DNA from: Iris pallida
Lineage: Eukaryota; Streptophyta; Magnoliopsida; Asparagales; Iridaceae
DNA length: 64,000 bases
Reading direction: 5' to 3'
NCBI GenBank assembly: GCA_029216955.1
Contig: JANAVB010003400.1
Location: 13,789,552 to 13,853,551, forward strand
Every line of letters starts with the position of its first letter. Positions within the stretch are counted from its first letter, which is position 1. This document shows positions 38,166 through 50,049 of this stretch, one piece after another. The notes below the pieces were generated by a model that ran no database searches, was not told where the DNA came from, and worked only from the letters and a program-made list of their open reading frames with translations. The position numbers and the translations under genes are program-made.

Positions 38166-40765
38166 TGTATTAGTATATGGATAGGGTATCAGTCCTTGGG
38201 GTGGAACTTATAATGTATATGTGTGGTTGTGGTACAATGTATTAGTCATGTGATGCCTATGTATCACTCAAATTCCTGTTAGCACTTGGTTAATGTTTAG
38301 TCAAAATGTAATGTATCTGTCCCTTGCTTTTGTTCAAAAATAAGTTGGGAGAGAGAGGACTTGTTCTAGAGTTAAGTCCTCAAATGTTCTTTGGTAGCAG
38401 TTATGAGGAGGAAGGAGTTTCAGTCCCTTGGTTGACGTATTTTAGTCCCAGTTAGTATATGTCCAGACCTTAGTTAACTTTAGTGTTCAGTCTTGTTCAA
38501 CAAATGAACATGTATCAGTCTTCATTTACCCCATGCTCCGTCCCAGGCCATAACACTAGTCTGTCTTATCTATCCAAGTATCTCTATTTCATTTCTAAGT
38601 TAAGATGCATATCAGTCCCCCTTTCACTCATGTTTCAGCCCATTAGCATAGGGGTATCAGTTACCTAGTTGGTATGTATCATTAATGATAACTTGAGAGG
38701 CTCAAGTTAGAGCAACAACAGAAATGAAGAGCAGTTGCTTGCCAAGAAAATTGTAAGCAAAAGCAATAGCTAAGGAAGGCCAGAGCCTGTACAAGGCAGT
38801 GGCATGTGGCCATAGCCTATGTGTTAGCATGGTCAAGAAATGAGAGCATTGCATATAGGCCATTATGTTTGTGACACAATGTGACAACCATGAAAGTGTC
38901 CACCTGAGTGTGTGTGTGTGTGTTACTTATAGGGTAAAGTGAATAGAGATGTGGCAAGAGTGTATGTATAGGGATTAGTGTGAGGAGTTGGGAAATGATG
39001 TCAATTGGTAATGTGTGTGTGTCATGTGGTGTGAGTGTATTTGGGGGTAGGGACTATATTTCATGGTTTATACTAGTTTAGTGATTTGATAAGTGCTTGG
39101 ATGCATCATGCAGGATACTACATAAGTATACATATATATATTGTATGATAGATTAATAGATATTAAGGTAGATAGGTAAAGGCTAAGCTAAGGGTAAATG
39201 TTGGCATTATAGCTTGGACAAATTGTAATACTATATATATGAGTGACATATATAAAGTAGAAACTAGTGGTATAATAGGGCCTGGACATGTTATATGATG
39301 TGTAGTATAGTGATTTAACTAGTGAGATCTATATTAGTTATAGTAGGCCAATATTAACTAGAGGAACTTGTTTGGCAAGGTTTTTGACCTACACTTAGCC
39401 TAGATTTGATTGAGTTGACCAAGATTGACTAGTTAACCCTGAAAGTCAACCTTAGAGCCTAGAATTGACCAAGTCTGACTTCCATGACCTAGAAAAGGCA
39501 TAGTAGCGTACACTTAGTGCATTCAAATTCTTTGTTACTCTAGAACACCAAATAACTCTAAATATCTCATATATAGGTTTGTGTGACACCACTTTGGGCA
39601 TCGATCCTCATTCATTGCTCTGAACGACAGATGAGTATATTCTCTGATAGTTTATATTATTTGATTACCACTATAATTCAAGTATTTAGAAACGTTACTT
39701 ATGATGATACGTTGGTACACAGATTGGTATTGTCATTGGATCTTTAGTCATGGGATGTTACCTTAATTCGTCGTAATGGTATTAGATATTGTCTTCGTTT
39801 GTATTGGTTAACATTGGATATTATTGGAAAATATTAGAATACATTGGCTAGTAAGGTATCATGGTTGGATCCATCGTATCAGTCGGGGCAAGGGAATACC
39901 AGTTAGATATGTGATCAAGAACTACCGGCAAGTAGTGTAAATCACTGGCTACTAGCTATCAAACACTTCATGTATGGTTGAGCTAGCCTTCCTTAGTATA
40001 AATCATTGAATCTCCCAAGCTGATCACATATCTAATTTGGTATTCCAAAACACATTGTCTATTATAGTTTCATACTCAGTTCACCAGCTATATTGCTCTG
40101 TCCTTGATATGGTAGTTCATCTTCCATTACTTGCTCACTCAGATTACATTTTTAGATTATATTGCCTGTCTCTTTCCATTATACTATTTTTTCAGATATG
40201 TTTTCCTCATCATATATAGCATTTTCTTTGTCACTGCTTTATAGTTTTTGTCGATTAATTGGAACTGCTATTTGGGTTGTACTTCGCTCCAATCCTGACG
40301 ATAATTTTTTCCAGAGTATTTAGAGGACTGACGACCATGCCTAGGAGGATTCCTTTGGAGCCGGTGCTCGCTGAGGGTGCACCTTTAATAGTGCTTTTAG
40401 CTAGTAGCTAGGGTTACTGGACCTTGTCTCAAGTTTATGAGATTAATATGTTATATTTATTTCAGGACATGTACTATACTGACTTAGACTTCTAGACTTT
40501 TGTGTTGTGGCTTCTGTTGCTATTCAGTTTTATCTTCTTTATCATCTATCCAAATATCGTACTTATTCTTCCTTTAGAACTTATGATTGAAGAATATATT
40601 ACATATGTCATATTATTTCTCTGTACGGAGATGACAGGTTTATACTTCATATTGTTAGATGCTAGATAGTATAAACAACCTCTACAGCGTTCTACCACCG
40701 ACACTACGGCGTAGGCTAGACGTACCAAAGTCCTCGTGCCCCTAAACATTATGCGGGTCATGACA
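38166..40765 (+). mobile_element. Element A: right part of a solo-like LTR
   Basis: Gene-free sequence with many CAGTCC/AGTCCC phrases (also seen just before 20040). It runs to an LTR end ...ATGCGGGTCATGACA at 40765, followed by the TSD GGTTT. It includes a GT run near 38914 and TTGACC-type repeats (39390-39480) also found in A'. With 18839-20040 it makes an LTR of about 3.8 kb. Assignment of the part nearest the AT tract is uncertain. Confidence 0.6.
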
Positions 40766-41590
40766 GGTTTATTTTTGCCATTACCGACTACTTTTCCAAG
40801 TGGGCGGAGGCAATACCGCTGACAGAGGTGAAAACCTCAAACGTGATCAACTTCGTTAAGCACCACGTCATCTACCGCTTCGGAGTTCCTCGAAGGATTA
40901 TCTATGACAATGGCCCCCAGTTTGTTAGTCATGCCTTCTACCAGTTTTATGACAAAAACCAAATTCAGAATATGGCATCGACGGCCTATAATCCTGCAGG
41001 AATGGGCTAGCTGAAGCTTTCAATAAGACAATTGTTAAGCTACTCAAGAAGGTCGTGTCATCTAATAAATGCGACTGGAATAAGAAGCTAGGCGAGTCTC
41101 TATAGGCTTACCAAACAACCATTTTGGACACTCACTGGTAATACGCCATTCTCTCTTGTCTATGGGAGTGAAGCAGTACTCCCTCTGGAGATTCAGATTC
41201 CAGCTTTACGGGTGGCTATCACCAACTAGTTGACAAACGAGGATAATCAATGTCGTCGACTGTAAGAGTTGGAAGCGTTGGATGAAAAATGTCTACTAGC
41301 TCAACAACGCATCAAGCTGTATCAAGCTTGGATTTTCGGAGCCCTCAAAAAATGGGTCAAAGAAAGGACGTTTCAAGTTGGCAACCTTGTGCTATCGGTT
41401 TGAAAGCTAATGGTCATGACTCATAAATCACCCGGCAAGTTTGAATCCAAGTGGGAAGGTCCGTTCGTCATAGAGACGATCTACTGTAATGGTGCTTACC
41501 GGCTTGATAAACCTAATGGAGATTTGCTAATGATACCTATCAACAGAATTTTTTTTAAAGAAATACTATGTCTAGTTTTGATCATATATT
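40766..41590 (+). pseudogene. Tat-lineage gypsy pol, fragment 3 (integrase core and C-terminus)
   Basis: The frame resumes after the TSD with ITDYFSKWAEAIPL. The second catalytic Asp is in DNGPQF (about 40906-40923). The third catalytic residue, the Glu of LAEAF (about 41009-41024), is reached only after a one-base loss near 40998. A C-terminal region follows with [19 protein letters not shown] and GKFESKWEGPFVIE (about 41430-41480), typical of Tat. In-frame stops lie near 41102, 41230, 41262 and 41402. Integrase would insert element DNA into the genome; this copy cannot be made intact. Confidence 0.88.
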
Positions 41591-42154
41591 TCTAAAAATC
41601 CTTAGAAAACGAACATGTTCATATTACCTCTGAATCGCTTTCCACAAGTGTATTTCGCTATGTTTGTTTAAACCTCTAAGAGAAATATTATGTTTCACCA
41701 TATCTACATTACCTCTAGTGAACATTCCTATGTTAGCTGCCCCTGTAACGCTACCAAACCCCACGTAAAAACATCCACATTCATATAACTTCTAAATCAT
41801 TTTTATGTACCTATAGAGTTTGGTCTTTCCATGTTCGTGCAACCTCTGATAAAACCAACCCTGTCACCAAATTAATGATTACCACAACCATATAACCTCT
41901 AAGTAAACACCCCAACAAAGATATCCCCAACGGAGTCACTCCTACCCTGTCATGTTAAAACTACCTCTGATTGGATCCTTGCTACTATGATGTTCATAGC
42001 AAATGGACAAATAAAGAGCAAAATGAAGACTTTTATTTCTTTCATGATCAAGAAAAGGAAAAATGTTCTACTACAGCAAAATAAAGCCTCTTCGAATAGG
42101 GAAACAAAAAAACAAAACAATAAAGTTGTTATCTAAAATGGTCAACGCGATAGG
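41591..42154 (+). mobile_element. Tat element: spacer between pol and antisense ORF
   Basis: No coding sequence. The phrase ACCTCTGA/ACCTCTAA or a close variant recurs about seven times at spacings of roughly 40-75 bp (near 41626, 41672, 41711, 41785, 41850, 41897 and 41964), giving a faint periodic structure. Confidence 0.55.
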
Positions 42155-43842
42155 TCACCGATCCGATTTTTCAAGAAAGCGGTCCTGGCTCTGCAGTTCT
42201 CTTGCCCGACGCTCTTCTTCTTGACGCCTGGTCAAATCTTCTCTAAGCTGGGACATGCCTCGGTAAGCATTATCCAGTTCTGCCCGATGAGTACCGGCAT
42301 TCTAAGCCTTTTGAGCCAAGGCCCAGATCGCTGGCGAAGAGACCTCTTCTGGTCCTTTGACTTCTCCAGTTCACCCTCTGCGGTTGCCAGCTTTTCATCA
42401 TAAGCCGGATCTGTACTCAGAGGTTTTTACACTGCTCCTCTAGAGTTTATTGGATACAGACTTGGACTTCCTCAGCCGTGACTGATTCTCCAATCTGTAC
42501 CTCGATCTCAGTAATCTTGTGTGTAACAACATCTCGCTCCAATTCGTATTGAGAGAGTTCAGCAGCCATCTTTTCCAGTTCTATGTCCACCATGGATGAA
42601 AAATCACTCTCAAGGCCTTAAAGCTCTAGAAGACTAGTTTCCAATTCTCCCATTGAGGCTTCCAAAGAATTAGCTTTCGCCTCATACCCAGGATAATATT
42701 GTAAGGCTGCCAACTGAATGGTTGTCGTAGATCGAGCTAGCACGAAAGTTCGGCCGTGCTTTAAGACACTCTCCATACCTTGCCTAAAAGTATTATAAAT
42801 GGTGCCGATGATTAGTCCGACATAATAGTCATTGTCAGCCATGGCCATTAGAGTCATTGGAGACGCCATGGTGGATGGCCCTGGAGGAGAAGGAGCAGCA
42901 ACAACCGTAGTCACTACAGGGCTAGAGGTTGTTGTAGGGGTAGAAACAGTTGTAGCCGAAGCAGAGGCCTTCAATGGCACAACCATACTAGATCCAGGCA
43001 TTGTTTGATTCAGCTCTTGCACCGTCTTAGAAGTTGCCCGTGGGTGGCTCCCCATGGGACATATGTTGGGTCGGGACCACCAGAGTGGAAGGCTCCCCCA
43101 TCTCAGGACCGACCTCTACTCCTCGCCGGCAAAGGTGGCTCAACCACCTCGATAGAAACTTTTTTGTCACACTTGTCTCTTCGACAGCTTCTTTGGCTGA
43201 CTCATCAGCCTGGTTTTCAACGACTTCTTTAGCCAAATCTTTAAGAAATTTTTGGACCGAATCATAGGTCTGCTCCTTGGCTGCTTCCTTGGCTGCCTCG
43301 TCAGCCAACTCTTCAACGGCCTCTGCGGCCGATTTTTTAATAGCCTCCGCGACCAACCCTTCAATGGCCTCCTCGGCCGACTCTTCAACAACCTTTTTAT
43401 CTAGTTTATGGGCCTGATCCTCGACATCTTCCTGGGTGGATTCATCAGTCACCTTACTTCCCTTATCGGCCCGATCTTCAATGGTCTTCTCGGCTGCTTT
43501 ATGGGAGGGAGGTCCTGTATGGGTACCCGGGGCCACACTTCCAATGTACCTAACTGCCTTATCCGTCTTAGGTATATACTTTTTGGCCTCCTCTTCGGCC
43601 ATCGCAGGACCAACCCTAGGTATCACAACGGGTTTATTCACAGTCACTCCCACATGGACCCCTTTTCGACATGCAACCAACAGATCAAAAAAATCCTGAT
43701 ACTCATAGTCGAAAGAGGCAATTTGAGTAAGCGAAGGCACCTCTTCCAGCTCGACTCCCAGAGAAGTGGCCTTCTCAGCCTCCGTAGTGTCGGGTACCTC
43801 CACCATCGAGGGGCCCTCACCATGGGCAGTTCCTCCTACCAT
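42155..43842 (-). pseudogene. Antisense extra ORF of the Tat element
   Basis: On the - strand an ATG at 43842 opens 271 codons (to 43027), rich in Glu/Lys/Ala, with many repeats of the type EEAVEELADEA (43200-43420) expected to form coiled coil. The next frame carries on from 43055 through a Ser/Thr/Pro-rich stretch to a TAA at 42618. Coiled-coil sequence then continues with stops near 42445 and 42427 and a frame change, ending at a TGA at 42155. Several Tat elements are known to carry an antisense ORF between pol and the 3' LTR, and position and orientation fit here. Its function is not known; this copy is broken. Confidence 0.65.
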
Positions 43843-43960
43843 CACCGAGGAAGGATCTTCAGATGGCGCAAGGGCAGTTCCTCTTAGGTTTTGATTTGGA
43901 TTGGATATATGTTTTATACTATTTTTGAATTATCTTTTCATATCTTTTGGCAAGATCCTG
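43843..43960 (+). other. Tat/LINE junction, unassigned
   Basis: AT-rich sequence between the antisense ORF and the GC-rich tract. It may be the Tat 3' end, but I find no convincing LTR start, polypurine tract or TSD. Confidence 0.3.
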
Positions 43961-44880
43961 CCTCCTGCCGGTGGTATTGGGTCTCCGCCCATCCCCAGGC
44001 GGCGGCGGCCCTCCTCGCTCTGGGAGCGAGACGCTACCCCTAGCGCTCCCGACGACGGCGCTCCCGCCGCGGCGCCCCCGCCGCGGCGCCCCCGCCGCGG
44101 CGCCCCATCCTCCCGGATGATCCCCTCTCGGGAGCTGCGCACGTCCAACACGTGCCTCCTCCCCCCCGGGCCCCGTGCTTCCGGCGGCCCCCGCCTTCCC
44201 CTCGGCGGACCCCTCTCCTCACCGCGGCTCTTGCCGTCGTGCCGCATCCCCTGCACCCCCGGAGATCCGCCTCCGCAGCCCAGCCTCCGGCGTCGCCCGG
44301 AGCCCTCTCCCCCGTCTCTTCTTCGGCCTCGTGGCCCCTTCCCCGACGGCCGTCCTTCCCCGGCGGAGTGCTTCTGGCCAGCGCTCGCACCCTAGGGACC
44401 CGAGCCACCTCGGCCCCCCCCCGGTCCGTTCGAGTTCCGTGCCCTCCCTCTCCGGGTCTCGCGCGTCCTCCTCCGGCAGCCTCGCCGCCTCGCTCGGCCC
44501 CGCCGTTGGACGGCTCCCCTGCGGACGGCCCCCACCCCCCTGGAGCTCCTGTACCCTCCGCCGGATTCCACGCCGCCTGGCGATGCTCTCCCGGCCAGCT
44601 CGCGGGCGTCCCGAGGTGCCTCCTCGGGACCTGCGCCCCCTTGGGCCCTGCCCCTCACCCCTCGGGCTCCGCTCTCCTGCTTCGGGCCTAGCGCTGGAGC
44701 AGACCCCCTCGGTTCCTGCGCTGGCCCGCCCCGTGCCCCCCCAGCTGGCGGATTTCGAATTTCGTATTTTCTTTTGTTTTTCGTGTTGGGCTGCATTTTG
44801 GGTTTTTGTGGTAGCCCGGTTCGGGTCTGTTGTACTGTGCGGCCTTTTCTGTTATTCAATAAATTCTTCTTATATAATAT
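43961..44880 (+). mobile_element. GC-rich tract, probable LINE sequence (possible first copy)
   Basis: Extremely C/G-rich with a tandem CCGCCGCGGCGCCC (three copies near 44064-44104). Overlapping long ORFs on both strands come from base composition. The last 150 bases (TTTCGTATTTTCTTTTG to ATTCAATAAATTCTTCTT) turn T-rich and end in a TA run, like a plant L1 3' end. This piece may therefore be a short LINE copy separate from the ORF1 at 45705. No protein domain is recognisable. Confidence 0.35.
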
Positions 44881-44953
44881 ATATATATATATATATAGCC
44901 TTAATAGAATAAAATGGGGGTTTATTCTATTAAGGCTATATATATATATATAT
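44881..44953. repeat. Perfect 33-bp inverted repeat (hairpin)
   Basis: Arms 44881-44913 and 44921-44953 are exact reverse complements: a TA run plus GCCTTAATAGAATAAA. The loop is ATGGGGG. It is AT-rich within a GC-rich setting. Confidence 0.9.
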
Positions 44954-45704
44954 CCTTTCCCTCCTCCCTTTCTTCTTTCTCCTGTCCCCTCTCCAGTGGA
45001 TCCCCGTGGGGGAACGCCGGCTTGCATTAGCCGGGTTGCCCCCTCCCGCTGATCCCTCTCCGCTTCCTCCTCGGTTGCCACCCGCCGTTTCCTGCTCCTC
45101 TTTGCCGTCCCTCTTTCCTCTTCCTCTCCCTCTCTACCTCGCATGACGAGGCTCCCCGGGCAGCCGCACCGCCCCCCCTCCCCCTCCGCAGCGACGACCG
45201 GCGTTCCTCCATTGATGCCATACCAACTCCTCATCGTAGGACTTGGTCCCCGAGCTGCCGCGGCTGTGGCAACCTCGCTGTCCTGGCCGCGCCAGCCGCC
45301 ACCCCCTCACCCTCCACCCTCCGCCACTACTCCGCTCCCGCCCCCTTCTCCCCTTACCGCCCCGCCACTGCCCTTCCCCTTCTCCCCGTCCTTCCCGCCT
45401 TCTCTATCTTATACTTCCTCCCTCTTAGTTTCAAATTCAAACCCTCTTTTTTTCCCGCTCTTGCGTCCCCCTCGAGCGCATGCACCCTCTCTGGCGCCCT
45501 CTCATGCGTCGCCCTCTGAAGCACCCCTTCGGATTTGCCTCCTATGCGCCTGCATCTCTGCGCCCTCCCACCCCGTCAGTCGCTCCTTCCGAGCTCCCCC
45601 CTCCGAGCAGGCGTCCCCTATGTGCCTGCCTCTTGGCTTCTCCTTCCGAGCTTCCCCCTTTGCGCCCTCTGTTGTGCCCCCCATGCGTCTCCTGAGCTCC
45701 ACCC
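44954..45704 (+). mobile_element. C/T-rich leader of the LINE with ORF1
   Basis: Pyrimidine-rich and GC-rich, as plant L1 5' regions often are. Long ORFs occur in several frames without conserved domains; a proline-rich open frame (45143-45751) overlaps the region where ORF1 would begin. Phrases such as CTATGCGCC and CCCTCTATGCG recur at 45480-45790. Confidence 0.4.
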
Positions 45705-46619
45705 GTGGTGCCCTCTATGCGCCCCCCGAAGTCCCCCTATCTCGCGCATAGCAACACCCCCCCTTGCGCCTCCTATGCACCTATACCCCTTCCTTCTCCT
45801 CTTGAGCCTCCAGGTTGCCCTGCTCCTCCAGCATTCGCAGCGCCCTCATTAGCAGCCTCCCTTAGCTGGCCTCCTCCCGGGGAGCTCCCTCCCTCAGGGG
45901 CTAGTACCTACAGCTTACGAAGGATCCCCCTGGTGGGCAACACTTCGTTCGCAGACAAGGTCCGCCCGGATCGGATTGCCCAGAAAAAATCTATCCTTCC
46001 AGATGTCCCTTTTCCCGAGATCGACTACCCAATCCCAACAGACGGACAGGCATTATCGATACCGTTCTCCTCCTCGGACCTGGTGTCGCTATACGAGCAA
46101 GTCTCGACCACTTTTGTGTTATGGTTCCCCTCGGGTTGCCGCCCCGAGTCCAGGAGGAAATCGCCAAATGGAGCCTAACTTTCGATTACAGAGTAGCTCC
46201 ACTAGACCACAAAAACATCCTTCTTCACTTATCCTCGACGACTGACCAAAAGATAGTCCAGACTCGGGGCTCGAGCAAAATAGACTCAAAAGTCATGACA
46301 GCTGTTAGATGGTCTCAGGACCATAATCCCAAAGAGGACTCACCTATAGTGGCCACTTGGGTCACACTTCCGAATCTACCTCTGATATGTTTTATCCCTG
46401 CAGCGCTGAAAAGGATTGTTAACTCTTTCGGCACTTTCGTTGCCATGGCAGAGGAAACAAGGAACCTTACCAGAGCCAACTATGCCAAAGTATGCATAGA
46501 ACTTGACATTTCCAAAGAACTCCCCAAATCCATCAACATCGAGCTAGGAAACAAAATCCACATGCAACCAATATTATACGATAACAACGTTATATATTAC
46601 AACCATTACAACAAGAGAG
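45705..46619 (+). pseudogene. LINE ORF1 (DUF4283-like), frameshifted and cut by the copia element
   Basis: The first frame (to 46178) has a Pro-rich start, then NTSFADKVRPD and a region ending near STTFVLWFP. After a frameshift near 46115-46135 the second frame continues with RVQEEIAKWSL, ILLHLSST, DSPIVATWVTLPNLPL, ALKRIVNSFGTFVAM, RANYAKVCIELDISKELPKS. This is the usual layout of the DUF4283 domain of plant L1-type ORF1, an RNA-binding partner of the LINE reverse transcriptase. The zinc knuckle that should follow shows Tyr in place of both first cysteines (46594-46611). Coding stops at 46619 with the copia LTR insertion; ORF2 is not in the window. Confidence 0.7.
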
Positions 46620-47658
46620 TGTTGGCCCATTGGTCATATGGTCAAACTGATTTTAATAATTGATCAAACTCTGTCTCGATATATGGAGCTAGTCAGGATA
46701 TCTCGGACTCTTGGACATGATCAAGAATGGCTATCTATCAGTTCAAGACCGAAGCGTTGTTTGCCTGTTCGAGTCTGTATTTCTTTAAGCAATGTAATCT
46801 TTTATTTTATTGAGTCTAGAAATACAATGTATACCGAGTCATACTGGCAAATAGGCTCTTCCAAAATGATTTCAAAATATTTTTAAAAAATGTCCTTAGT
46901 TTTGAAAAACATTCGTATTTACAAAAGCTCCAAAAAGGTTTTCAAAATTCCCCAAAATCTATTTTTAAAAACCCTAACCTAACCCTGACAGAACTCGGCC
47001 AGAGTACGGTTAGAGGCCGTTTTGTTTTTGAATTCCTTGGAACTTGGTCCTCCTGCAGTTGCGGATTTGACCGAGATTTGCTCATCGAGTTCTGCCCGAA
47101 TTCTGCCAGAATTGTCTTTGGAACTCCTATAAATAGAGATGGATTTCGATCATTTTAACTCACTCATTCACTTTCAATCTTCTCTCTACTTAAAGCTTTC
47201 AGTCTTCCAAAGAGTTTTTCTCGAGCTTTAATTTTCAGATCCCAAGCCAGTTACAATCCTCTAGTCGATTTGCCAGTACGGTACAGTCTAAAAGTTTCGG
47301 AGTGATTGTAATCAGAAGGCTTGATAGAAGAATACCTCTTCACAATTGAAGTTGGACGAGTTCTTCGTATCAAAGCTCGCGTTGTAGAAGTTGGAAGGAC
47401 TTCATAAGAAAACTTGCAGTTTTGCCAATAGTGGATTCAACTGGTAGCAAGAGTTCTACCGACTGGACTAGTCCTCAACAGAGGGAAACCAGTATACATC
47501 GCTGTCTTTGCATTTGCTTTCTTATCTCTGCCTTTACATTATTTAGTTGTGATTATTATTCTGTGATCTTGCTGCTAATAATTTTTAATTAGCATTATTC
47601 TGCTGCCAACTCTATTCACCCCCTAAAGAGTATTCTGCTTTACGATTTTGTTCCTACA
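46620..47658 (+). repeat. Copia 5' LTR
   Basis: Starts TGTTGGCCCATTGG, replacing the LINE ORF1 frame, and ends ...TTGTTCCTACA two bases before the primer site. An early CAAACTGATTTTAATAATTG phrase is typical of Maximus LTRs. TATA at 47127. The start is inferred from the loss of LINE similarity. Confidence 0.75.
47127..47136 (+). promoter_or_regulatory. TATA box of the copia LTR
   Basis: CTATAAATAG, followed by a CACTCATTCACTTTCAATC-type pyrimidine-rich start region about 30 bp downstream. Confidence 0.75.
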
Positions 47659-47660
47659 AT

Positions 47661-47673
47661 TGGTATCAGAGCG
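47661..47673 (+). other. Copia primer binding site (initiator tRNA-Met)
   Basis: TGGTATCAGAGCG lies two bases after the LTR end at 47658. It is complementary to the 3' end of plant initiator tRNA-Met and marks where minus-strand DNA synthesis would start. Confidence 0.92.
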
Positions 47674-47751
47674 GGTGTTACAGGTAAAGCAAGGTAACAT
47701 TACAATTATTTATTCATTTAATTAATTGTTATATAGATCACAGCACAACAC

Positions 47752-48175
47752 ATGGCAACTGTGAAATTCACAAGTGAAGGCCAGGCCACAAACAGACCTC
47801 TACTGTTTGATGGTACGAATTATACCTATTGGAAAACACGGATGAGTTTCTTCTTGAAATCTCTTGATTTTGATTTATGGTCTATTGTTATTGATGGCTA
47901 TCAAAAGCCACCTCGTATAAATGTTGATGGAGTTTTAATTGAAAAACCCCATAACAGATATACAGAGAAAGAAAAGAGAAAGGCCAGTCTTGATGCACGT
48001 GCTATTAACGCTTTATTTTATGCTTTAGACAGAACTGAATTTAGCATGGTGTCTATCTGCACAACTGCTAATGATGTGTGGAAGCTTAATGAAGTCACAC
48101 ATGAAGGCACGACTCAGGTCAAAGAATCAAAGGTCAGCAGACTTACTCAAGAGTACGAGGCGTTCAAGATGAAGC
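47752..48175 (+). pseudogene. Copia gag, N-terminal part, interrupted by D
   Basis: ATG at 47752 starts a SIRE-type gag: LLFDGTNYTYWKTRMSFFLKS (within residues 21-43), LWSIVIDGY, then ALFYALDRTEFS and NDVWKLNEVTHEGTTQVKESK. Gag packages element RNA into particles. Coding sequence of the copia ends at 48175; the open frame runs on to 48249 only by reading into the LTR of D. The TSD GAAGC is at 48171-48175, and the frame is recovered exactly at 59005. Confidence 0.9.
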
Positions 48176-50049
48176 TGTCACGACCCGTTACCCAAATTAT
48201 TGGGCCGGGCCGAGCCATGTCCAGCCTACGCTTGGTTAAAGCGCAGTAAGCTGTTCTAAGAATAGATAATAAATGATCTAAGCTACTAACAGTTCTAAAA
48301 TCACATTTAAATGTTCATCACAACACAGCATCTATAAGCGAAGGTAACATAAGCACAGACTTAATAATACATAACCAAAGTATCTAACTGGAGACAAAGT
48401 CCAGTATCCAAATATAAGTACATACCAAAGTCTAAGTCCCAAAACACGAGAAAGATATCTAAGCAAGGTTCCCCGCTGGGGCCTCTACTGGAGCTAAGGC
48501 CAGGTCCTCAATGCAGTACCATAATATGTAACACATAGCATTTTCTCCTCGAAAAGTATACCTACAACGTTATCCTGTCAGGACGGGAGCAAGTACAACC
48601 TCTACAACTAAAGTACTGAACATATAATGAAAGAGATGTACAACAAGAATCATGTTGTGATAAGTCTATAAAACAAGAAATACTAGAAACATGGCCTCAT
48701 GGTACAACTGGGATCAAGTATCATAGTAACATAGGGAACATGGCATATCTCATAGTCTATCATGGCAAGGATACATATGTCATAAAGACAGATGTATATG
48801 TAATGTTTAAAACTGTAGCAGGTACGTGATCAGTCAATAGGTGATGGTGCTGTGGCACCGATAAGAACCATATGTACTTCCGTACATGCCTAAATGTACA
48901 CACGTACAAGTCCGCGTGGTTTTGGGCCTATGGCAAGGTCTACATGCATAATGTCGTCCTTACACGGCATCAAGGTCGCCGGAAATGGGGGGGCATGATC
49001 ACGTACTCAACTGTCAGTTTTCCTATAACCCATATTCTAACATGTGAGAGATACGAGAGCAGTATAAGTATGGCAGGTACTGGAAGCAGTATAAAACTCG
49101 TGAATGCTCAGAGCAGAATAAAGCATAGTGAAACATGTACCGAGAACCAGTATGAAATATGTGAAGATATAAGGACTGTCCTAAACATGGTAGGGACCAA
49201 ATTAATGTAACATGTAAAGACATAATCTTGCAGTTATTCAGAAAGCAGTATTTTAACAGGGCTAATACATGTTCTAACATTAAAAGACAGTAAATGAGTG
49301 TGTAGATGTACTTGCCTCGAGCAAAGCAAGAATACTAGTACGAAGCTATAGATGTCCGGTGTCCTGTCAATAATGATATACAAACTCAATTCTAAGCTAT
49401 GTTCAAGATTACACTAGTGGTGAGACACGACACCTAACTGGATACTAGCTAAGTGGGGACCTAGCATAAAAGACTAATATGAAGTGTCACTATACACAAA
49501 CTAACTCTCTAGGGTCTTTACACTAGTGCGGGGTGATGTCCAATATGACTAAAACACAAAACAACACAAAAAGTTGCAAGCCGTAATTATTCAATAATTA
49601 AATCTACTGTACACTATGTTCCAACAATTTTAGAGATAGACAAAAAGCTTAAATATATATAAAATAAAGTACCAAAATAATCCTTGTTAATTATAGAAAT
49701 TTATACTAATTTTTCTGGAATTTATAAACCTTCATAAATATTTATTAAAAATTAGCAAACATAAATATACCGAAAATGAGTTCTGTTTTCCTATTTTTAT
49801 AAAATACCAAAAGTTCTTATTAAATGCTAGAAAAATTATAATAAATTATCTAAATTAACATAATATTTAAATACCATTTTTCCAAGATTTTTACAGTAAT
49901 TAAAATATATGTAAAAATTCAAAACCAGAAAGTAACAATATCTAGAAAAATAATTAATTATAAATTAAGGATAATACATAATCAAAATCTACAGATGTTG
50001 TCGGACGATAAAATAAATATCACCAACGTGTCCAGAACGGTCAAATCAG

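Noticed and set aside
38900..38925. GT run considered as a regulatory or recombination site
   Set aside because: Short simple repeat without any other supporting feature.
43408..43887. + strand ORF of 159 aa opposite the antisense ORF
   Set aside because: It is the complement of the Glu/Lys/Ala-rich - strand frame, which has the protein-like composition.
43930..45234. Long ORFs on both strands (108 to 280 aa) in the GC-rich tract
   Set aside because: Overlapping frames on both strands, Pro/Arg/Ala-rich with no domain. Explained by low A/T content and hence few stops.
48872..49210. 112-aa ORF repeated at 55291-55629
   Set aside because: Identical context in both D LTRs, antisense to the element, no recognisable domain. 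Duplication reflects the LTR pair, not a gene family.
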